Shown here piece by piece: positions 1-5,155 of a stretch of DNA of 7,549 nucleotides (within the stretch, counting starts at the first letter, position 1; every line of letters begins with the position of its first letter). A program made the position numbers and the translations under genes. A model generated the notes under the pieces. It was not told the DNA's origin, did no database searches, and was given only the letters and a program-made list of their open reading frames with translations. This DNA is from AM-2324 sp964225135 (lineage in GTDB: Bacteria; Bacteroidota; Bacteroidia; Chitinophagales; Saprospiraceae). The stretch covers positions 1-7,549 of the forward strand of contig CAXQNQ010000144.1 in the NCBI GenBank assembly GCA_964225135.1, in the 5' to 3' direction.

Positions 1-1824
1 ATTGAACTGCCAAGGTGTTTGCAAGTTATCTTGGATATAAAACATTCCAGTTGCAGGTTGGAATCCATTGGTATAATAAGGATCATTGAATCTGAGATCT
101 GCCCCAATTCTTGTCCACATCGCACGCTTAAATAAGTAGCCTTTATAGTAGAGCTGGTGGTTGCCTATAATCCTAGGTAGTCGAATGATATTGGAGGATA
201 TATTTTGCAGATATACTTGATTGTCTAGGTGTATTTTCCACAGTCTTAGCTCTGTACCAGCCTGAAGTTGTTGGATATTGATATTATTGCTTTCTTGACG
301 GATTTCCTGTGCTTGGTCTAAATAGATATAGTTTTGCACACTTTCCTGGGATAGTCCAACCCAAAAGGGTATCGTTTTTTTCCATTTAATATGCCCATAT
401 AATTTTTGTCCGCTTACTGGGTTAAATCCATTGGCCCAAACTTCCTGTTGATTAACAAATAGAACTTGTTGGTGATAGGAAGGTAATGCTGCTTGTATGT
501 TTATTCCACCTTGGAGATCAATGAAAGATTTGAGCTTAAAAGATAATCTAGGATGTAGCTGGTAAGCACCTGATAGATCACCAAAACCTAAGAATGCGTC
601 TGATTGAAGTTGGATAGCGTTGAGTAACTTCCAGTCTAAGTATCCGAAAATTGCTAAGCCATTTAAATCGGTGCTAATAGGCTCCATGGCATGTCGAATC
701 AATTGTTGTTTGATTCCAGCTTGGAGCAAAAAGGTACTTTCGGTGGGTTCGTCTTTGATAATAGGATCATGCTTGACTAATTGAAATCCAAGTTGATTTT
801 CAAGAATTCTAGTTCTAGAAAACATTCGTATTCCTTCTGTATTATTCAGGATGTTGAATGGAGCATAGAAGTTATTGGAAAAGGTATTGGAGATACCGGT
901 GTCCGAGAATTTGTATTGGTCTTTAAACCATCGGAATTGGTGGAAAAGACTCATGTCAAACGTGCGTTCAGCTCCTTTCAGACCAATACTATGGCGAAAG
1001 GTATGTTGTATACGTCTAATATTAGTTCTAGCCTGGCTACTGTTGACTGAAACTGCTGTAAACAGTGTAGTAATGGGTTCTTGGCTATTGGCTAAACCAT
1101 TGTTTTGTTGTGCTTCATTTCTACTGAATTCAAAGATGTAAAAAGCTTGGTATGCCCTTTCCGAATCTGCCCATTTTAAGCCAGTTTTGAGGTCTTCAAA
1201 TAAGGTTTCGGAGGCAGTGAAATTTGATTCTTGACTGCCTTTGAGGTAATGCAATGCTAATTGGACATTATTGGCAAATGCTCTCCCAAAGTCAACATTG
1301 AATATGCCATTTTCTGTAATAGGTTTAAAATAGAAACGTGCTCTTGTAATTGCTTGTGTTAAGCGATAAAAGTCAAAATCTTCACTATCCTTTAAATATG
1401 GCCTAAAGGCTTCATCTCGCCAGGTCCTACCATTGGGGTTAAACGTAGTTTGGAACAAAAGAGGAAAAGCTTGAGTCCCTACATTACCAGCGTGTACATA
1501 TTGTTGTGGAAGTTTACGAAGTGGGTCAAATCGTGTAAAATCTAAAGTTAATAAGGTGTCCGATAAAAAAGACTCTTGAAATGGAATATAAGCATTGGTG
1601 CGAATAGCGTCTGAAGTATCCACTACGACGAGCTGTATACTATCTCTGGTTGTGGTGTCTTGAGCAAAGATATTATCTGTTTGTATAGGGTTACTGGCAG
1701 GAACATTAGTGTTTCCTGAATTTTGTCCTCTTTGTTGGCACCATACTAGACTAGGTAATATGAGGAATACGAAAGTGATCAGTAATTTTGAAGCCTTGAT
1801 ACGTCTTTTTCTTTCAAAGATAAT
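1..1824 (-). CDS. Putative porin, outer-membrane beta-barrel protein (3' end off the window)
   Basis: The minus strand is open from an in-frame stop at 1879-1881 to the left edge, giving about 608 codons if read from the ATT at 1822-1824. The protein opens with basic residues (ERKRRIKASK), then a hydrophobic stretch (LLITFVFLILPSLVW) ending near CQQ, which reads as a signal peptide. A Ser/Thr/Asn-rich linker follows, then at roughly residues 83-125 the segment SDTLLTLDFTRFDP...GNVGTQAFPLLF. This resembles the N-terminus of the Bacteroidota 'putative porin' family (Porin_10 type), in which an LGNLGS-like motif precedes the barrel. The rest alternates aromatic and polar residues as in beta strands (for example FDMSLFHQFRWF, LYGHIKWKKTIPFWVGL) and has no enzyme motifs. 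It would sit in the outer membrane; its substrate is unknown. No in-frame ATG, GTG or TTG lies before or within the signal peptide, so the start is uncertain: ATT 1824, ATC 1800 or CTG 1872 are options. It is divergent from the sigma cluster and probably a separate unit. Family call is from memory of motifs. Confidence 0.75.
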   Translation of the reverse strand, partial: MIFERKRRIKASKLLITFVFLILPSLVWCQQRGQNSGNTNVPASNPIQTDNIFAQDTTTRDSIQLVVVDTSDAIRTNAYIPFQESFLSDTLLTLDFTRFDPLRKLPQQYVHAGNVGTQAFPLLFQTTFNPNGRTWRDEAFRPYLKDSEDFDFYRLTQAITRARFYFKPITENGIFNVDFGRAFANNVQLALHYLKGSQESNFTASETLFEDLKTGLKWADSERAYQAFYIFEFSRNEAQQNNGLANSQEPITTLFTAVSVNSSQARTNIRRIQHTFRHSIGLKGAERTFDMSLFHQFRWFKDQYKFSDTGISNTFSNNFYAPFNILNNTEGIRMFSRTRILENQLGFQLVKHDPIIKDEPTESTFLLQAGIKQQLIRHAMEPISTDLNGLAIFGYLDWKLLNAIQLQSDAFLGFGDLSGAYQLHPRLSFKLKSFIDLQGGINIQAALPSYHQQVLFVNQQEVWANGFNPVSGQKLYGHIKWKKTIPFWVGLSQESVQNYIYLDQAQEIRQESNNINIQQLQAGTELRLWKIHLDNQVYLQNISSNIIRLPRIIGNHQLYYKGYLFKRAMWTRIGADLRFNDPYYTNGFQPATGMFYIQDNLQTPWQFN

Positions 1825-2003
1825 AAAGGGATTGAATAAGAGTGCGGGATTTTTTTTGTAAAAAATTCGCAGAGGTGGTTACCTAAAGCTGCTTTTTGTT
1901 ACTTATACTTGAACCCAAAATAATTACTAGAAGGTTTTTTGGTGATTATAAATGAAGGCTAGTCTACACATACAATATTTATTGCAAACTGATTTAATTT
2001 ATT
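1825..2003. other. Divergent intergenic region between porin and sigma-factor genes
   Basis: About 180 AT-rich bases separate the porin-like gene (minus) from the sigma gene (plus), so promoters for both should lie here or just inside the porin gene. I looked for the Bacteroidota promoter form (TTG, about 19 bases, TAnnTTTG) on both strands and found no full match. The nearest plus-strand element is TATACTTG at 1904-1911, with one mismatch and no properly spaced upstream TTG. Bases 1850-1865 are a T run followed by GTA and an A run. ATG codons at 1952 (plus) and 1971 (minus) open only short frames of 30 and 14 codons. No RNA gene, repeat or convincing terminator was seen. Confidence 0.5.
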
Positions 2004-2510
2004 TTGGGAGAAATTACATTAGAGCAACTACGAACAAAATCTAGAGAACACTACAATGCATTTTATGTGCAATGCTTTAATGCATTTGTACTTAGGAAAA
2101 CTTTTGATTTAGAGATACATGTTTTGGAGGATCTGTTCCATGAAACTATGGAAGATTTTTATGCCAAAATTATGTTTGATTTAGATTTTCAGGTTGATAA
2201 TATTCAAGCCTGGGTGTTTTCTATGTTCAAAAATAAATGCCTAAATCATTACAATAGAAACAAACGATTTGAATCCATAGAAGGCATTGAATTGAGTACT
2301 GATGAAGATTCAAATTGGACTGAAGTACTACGAGTAAAAAGGATGCTAAAGACACTTGGGCAATCGTGTCAAGAATTGTTGAAATTGGCCTTTTACAAGG
2401 GCTTTGGTACTAAAGAAATAGCTAATCGAATGGGCTATTCGGTAAACTTTGCAAAAAATAAGAAGAGTCGTTGTATTAAAAAATTACGCGAACTCATGAA
2501 AAAAAACTAA
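2004..2510 (+). CDS. ECF-type sigma-70 family RNA polymerase sigma factor
   Basis: The 168-residue product has the size and two-domain layout of an extracytoplasmic-function sigma factor and would redirect core RNA polymerase in the cytoplasm. Region 2 spans about residues 16-88: helices around LEDLFHETMEDFYAKI match the core-binding part (family form D-x-x-Q/H-E), and AWVFSMFKNKCLNHYNRNKR resembles the -10 recognition part. A short acidic linker (ELSTDEDSNW, 96-105) joins it to region 4 at about 110-165, where LGQSCQELLKLAFYKGF and TKEIANRMGYSVNFAKNKKS form the helix-turn-helix that reads the -35 element. The start is TTG at 2004: an in-frame TAA at 1995-1997 leaves only TTT, ATT and TTG upstream, and the first in-frame ATG is residue 49, inside region 2. 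The leader is AT-rich. The stop is one base from the ATG of the anti-sigma-like gene, so the two are very probably cotranscribed and translationally coupled. Regulon unknown. The sigma call is firm; the ECF subgroup is not assigned. Confidence 0.9.
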   Translation: MGEITLEQLRTKSREHYNAFYVQCFNAFVLRKTFDLEIHVLEDLFHETMEDFYAKIMFDLDFQVDNIQAWVFSMFKNKCLNHYNRNKRFESIEGIELSTDEDSNWTEVLRVKRMLKTLGQSCQELLKLAFYKGFGTKEIANRMGYSVNFAKNKKSRCIKKLRELMKKN

Positions 2511-2511
2511 A

Positions 2512-3219
2512 ATGACCACACTAGATGACATATTATCATATCTCTCTAATAAGCTAGATAAGGAGAAAAGGAAGGAGTTAGAGCAATCTATACAAAATTC
2601 CTCTTCGCAATTAGCATTATACGAAGACCTTAAACTTATTCAGCAAAGTGTTGAAACAGTGGTATTTATGGAGGAAGTTAGAACTTCCTTGCAAGATCAA
2701 GGTCTGATTCCAGTGCGTAAAATTTCTTCTCCTAAAAGGGTTGTTTTGAGTCAGGTATTCACTCGTGCTGCTGCTATATTTTTATTGATTACAGCAGGTG
2801 TCTTCGTTTATTCAAATCTGTATTATTCCAATGCCAGATTAGTCCAGGATAATATGTTGTTATTGAGCGAGCAATTAGACCAAACTTCTTATCAAAGTAA
2901 AGGTGAAGGCCCAGTAGCGGGGCAAAATCAAGCTACCTCTCCGATTTTAGAACAAGTAAAAGCTGCCTTATTGGCTCAAGAATTTGAAAAAGTAGAGGAT
3001 TTAATAGCTCAGGCTAGAATGGATTCAACGATGAATCAAGTAAATCAAGATCATATAGATTGGATGGAACTACAATACTTGATTTTGATGAATCGACCAG
3101 CGCCAGAAATACTGAATAGTACGGAATACATGGCTAATAATAAACAACATTTCTATAACCTTGCTGCTAGAGCATTATTGAAGAAAGAAAATAGTGTGTG
3201 GCGGAAATTTGTGTTTTGA
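2512..3219 (+). CDS. Single-pass membrane protein, probable anti-sigma factor
   Basis: I recognise no named family over the full 235 residues; the role is inferred from layout and position. Residues about 4-50 (DDILSYLSNKLDKEKRKELE then a second helix) match the general pattern of anti-sigma N-termini, where 'YL.G.L..EE...FE..L' is followed by a helix, here without the Cys/His of zinc-binding forms. Basic residues at 69-76 and R85 precede one transmembrane segment at about 86-104 (AAAIFLLITAGVFVYSNLYY), which by the positive-inside rule puts the N-terminus in the cytoplasm with the sigma factor. Outside lies a flexible linker rich in Gln/Ser/Gly (about 118-145), then helices at about 146-225 that look TPR-like (LLAQEFEKVEDLIAQA, FYNLAARALLKK). 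It starts one base after the sigma stop. A 63-base gap separates it from the caspase gene. It may hold the sigma factor at the membrane and be a proteolysis target. Alternatively it could be only a membrane scaffold. Confidence 0.7.
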   Translation: MTTLDDILSYLSNKLDKEKRKELEQSIQNSSSQLALYEDLKLIQQSVETVVFMEEVRTSLQDQGLIPVRKISSPKRVVLSQVFTRAAAIFLLITAGVFVYSNLYYSNARLVQDNMLLLSEQLDQTSYQSKGEGPVAGQNQATSPILEQVKAALLAQEFEKVEDLIAQARMDSTMNQVNQDHIDWMELQYLILMNRPAPEILNSTEYMANNKQHFYNLAARALLKKENSVWRKFVF

Positions 3220-3282
3220 TTCGGGATTTTTGTTATTAAAGGCTTATTTTGTCGGGACTTAGATGAGCAAATACTATTTATT
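3220..3282 (+). other. 63-base gap between anti-sigma-like and caspase genes
   Basis: This is the only gap longer than four bases in the cluster. It contains TCGGGA twice, at 3221-3226 and 3252-3257, and TTATTTTG at 3244-3251, one mismatch from the Bacteroidota -7 element TAnnTTTG, but without a convincing upstream box. A seven-codon frame, ATG at 3263 to TGA at 3284-3286 (MSKYYLL), overlaps the caspase start as ATGA. No terminator hairpin was seen, so read-through from the sigma pair into the caspase gene is plausible, and a second internal promoter is possible but not shown. Confidence 0.35.
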
Positions 3283-5151
3283 ATGATTGGTCCCCTTAAA
3301 AACCTAATCACCATAATACTTTTCTTTACCCTAATGCATGATGTTGTCGCCCAAAACAACAGGCATGCTTTCTTATTTGGGGTAGGAGCGTATCAAGTAT
3401 CGGCACATCTCACTAATCTTCAATCAGTTTCTTCTGACTTAATTTATACTAAAGCCGTTTTGGAGTCTCACGGATTTCAGTGTACAGATTTTTTAGCTAA
3501 CCATAAGGACAAGGGATCCATAATTAGTGCCTTTAAGCATACTTTTTCTAATTCATTAAAAAGAGGTGACATCGCCTTGATTTATTATTCTGGTCATGGA
3601 ACTCAGGTCGAGGATATGGATGGGGATGAGTGTGATCAGGATGGGAAAGATGAAGCATTAGTCCTTAGTCATTTTGAACAAGATGAACCACGACCTGATC
3701 AATATATTTTGGATGATGAAATCCACGAATTGCTACTCCCCATTCGTGAAAAAGTAGGACCGAAGGGTCAGGTAATCCTTATTGTTGATGCATGTCATTC
3801 AGGTTCTATAAGTAGGGGTAGGACTTCAGCAAATACGACTAAAAACCAAGCTATCCTTTCCTTTTCCAATTGTTCAACCATAGACGATAGTGATTTAGCA
3901 CCATTGATTGGATTATACAGCTCCTTTGATGACGCTAAAAGCTTTGAGTTCGGTAGTGCCCAGCAGAAATATGGAATTTTTACTTATTCACTCATGCAGC
4001 GATTAAGTTTGTGTGATTTTGACTACTCGTACGCAGATTGGTTTGCACAAACGGAGCTGTTTATGATGGATCGGTTTAGTATTGCGCAGCAACCTACTAT
4101 GGAGGGGGCAAGTAGTCAGCTGATATGGAGAAATGGAGTAAAGCCTACTCGTTTACCTCAAGCTATTGTAAGTTCCCAAAAAAGTGCCCATTGGATTGAT
4201 CCAGCTAGTCTCCAATCTAGAGGTAGCAGATTGATTGCTTATCCTAAAGGACATCAATCAGCTGCAGCTCCAATTTATTTCACGGACTCAGATTATGCTG
4301 TAAGAGCGGATGGTTCTATTGAATTTCTTTCAGAGGCTGGTCAGGAATTAGCAGTTGGAGATTTGATTTATGTGGAAAATCTCAAGTCTATTGAAGCGCC
4401 TTTAAACATTTATTTCCCAAATATAGATCACCCCTTAGTGCAATCGGTTTTTGAGCAAATATCTAGTAGCCCATATATTGAAGCCATCCCAGATAAGACT
4501 AATGGCGTCCTATATTTTGAAATTCAAAAGAAAAAAGGAGCCCAAGTTTTACAGCTTAAAGCTGATGCTAAAAGAATAGTATGGCAGTACGTATTAGAAA
4601 ATGGCACCAGTCATCTAGATGTACTAAAAAGTTTACAAGCTTTTTTAGCCAGCTTTTGGAATGGACAAATATTAGATGAATTGGAAACTACCCATATGAG
4701 TCAGATAAGCTGGTCCATTCAACGATTAGATGAGAATGGTTTGGTAATGGCATCTGATATTACCACCATAAAAAATGGTGACATCATTGAAGTTAAGTTG
4801 ACTAATGATAGTGATCAAACCATATGGCCATATTTGTTTTATGTAGACTCTAATGGCTCTATTCAACACCTAGATTTTTCACTTACTTCATTGGGACCTA
4901 AATCGAGTACAGGTCTCCAGGATTTAGTTACTGCTTATACATCTGAAGGTGTAGACCAGTTATACTTATTTATAAGTTATCGAAAGCTACAAACGAATTA
5001 TTTTTTAAATCCATCCACAGTAGCATTCCCAAGTCTAGATTTTTTTATTAGTTGCCTAGATGCTGGAATTCCAATTCCATTTAGTTTATCGGAATTGGAT
5101 CAATCAGGGATTTTGCATGTAGACAAACAATTCTTAGTCAATAAAAGATAA
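3283..5151 (+). CDS. Exported caspase/metacaspase-like cysteine peptidase (clan CD, C14 type)
   Basis: The 622-residue protein starts with a signal peptide (about 1-24, hydrophobic core LITIILFFTLM, cleavage near VVA|Q), so it should act outside the inner membrane. The caspase fold follows at about 27-285. FLFGVGAYQ is the first strand; IALIYYSGHGTQ carries the catalytic His105; an acidic loop, DMDGDECDQDGKDEA (111-125), matches the metacaspase D-x-DGDE...DG-DE form; ILDDEIHELL is the next conserved helix; VILIVDACHSG carries the catalytic Cys171. Asp169 before the Cys suggests, by analogy with metacaspases, preference for Arg or Lys at P1. TYSLMQRL and the following YADW helix close the domain. 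Residues about 290-622 are a non-catalytic tail; the part at 497-565 (NGDIIEVKLTND, then LFYVDSNGSIQHL) resembles the DUF4384 beta domain often attached to bacterial caspases. ATG 3283 is chosen because it yields the signal peptide. The gene ends four bases before the TPR-CHAT start. Substrate unknown; cleavage of the membrane anti-sigma-like protein is an inference. Confidence 0.9.
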   Translation: MIGPLKNLITIILFFTLMHDVVAQNNRHAFLFGVGAYQVSAHLTNLQSVSSDLIYTKAVLESHGFQCTDFLANHKDKGSIISAFKHTFSNSLKRGDIALIYYSGHGTQVEDMDGDECDQDGKDEALVLSHFEQDEPRPDQYILDDEIHELLLPIREKVGPKGQVILIVDACHSGSISRGRTSANTTKNQAILSFSNCSTIDDSDLAPLIGLYSSFDDAKSFEFGSAQQKYGIFTYSLMQRLSLCDFDYSYADWFAQTELFMMDRFSIAQQPTMEGASSQLIWRNGVKPTRLPQAIVSSQKSAHWIDPASLQSRGSRLIAYPKGHQSAAAPIYFTDSDYAVRADGSIEFLSEAGQELAVGDLIYVENLKSIEAPLNIYFPNIDHPLVQSVFEQISSSPYIEAIPDKTNGVLYFEIQKKKGAQVLQLKADAKRIVWQYVLENGTSHLDVLKSLQAFLASFWNGQILDELETTHMSQISWSIQRLDENGLVMASDITTIKNGDIIEVKLTNDSDQTIWPYLFYVDSNGSIQHLDFSLTSLGPKSSTGLQDLVTAYTSEGVDQLYLFISYRKLQTNYFLNPSTVAFPSLDFFISCLDAGIPIPFSLSELDQSGILHVDKQFLVNKR

Positions 5152-5155
5152 GATT

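Noticed and set aside
781..1141. Two overlapping plus-strand frames of 89 and 88 codons
   Set aside because: They lie antisense inside the long porin-like frame, have no recognisable domain, and overlap each other in different frames; they are shadows.
1815..1822. TATCTTTG on the minus strand, an exact match to the Bacteroidota -7 element TAnnTTTG
   Set aside because: No TTG lies about 19-21 bases upstream, and it sits within the likely 5' coding part of the porin gene. It would only make sense if translation starts later, for example at ATC 1800.
1844..1870. GCG plus T run and A run plus CGC, a possible hairpin
   Set aside because: The stem is almost all A-T with mismatches, and it lies between divergent genes where no terminator is expected.
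1952..2044. ATG at 1952 as a possible upstream start for the sigma gene
   Set aside because: It is in a different frame and reaches a TAG after 30 codons; using it would need a frameshift for which there is no other sign.
3221..3257. TCGGGA repeated 31 bases apart as an operator
   Set aside because: Six bases repeated twice is too short to separate from chance.
3153..3359. Minus-strand 68-codon frame across the gap before the caspase gene
   Set aside because: It is antisense to the end of the anti-sigma-like gene and the caspase signal peptide and shows no protein-like features of its own.
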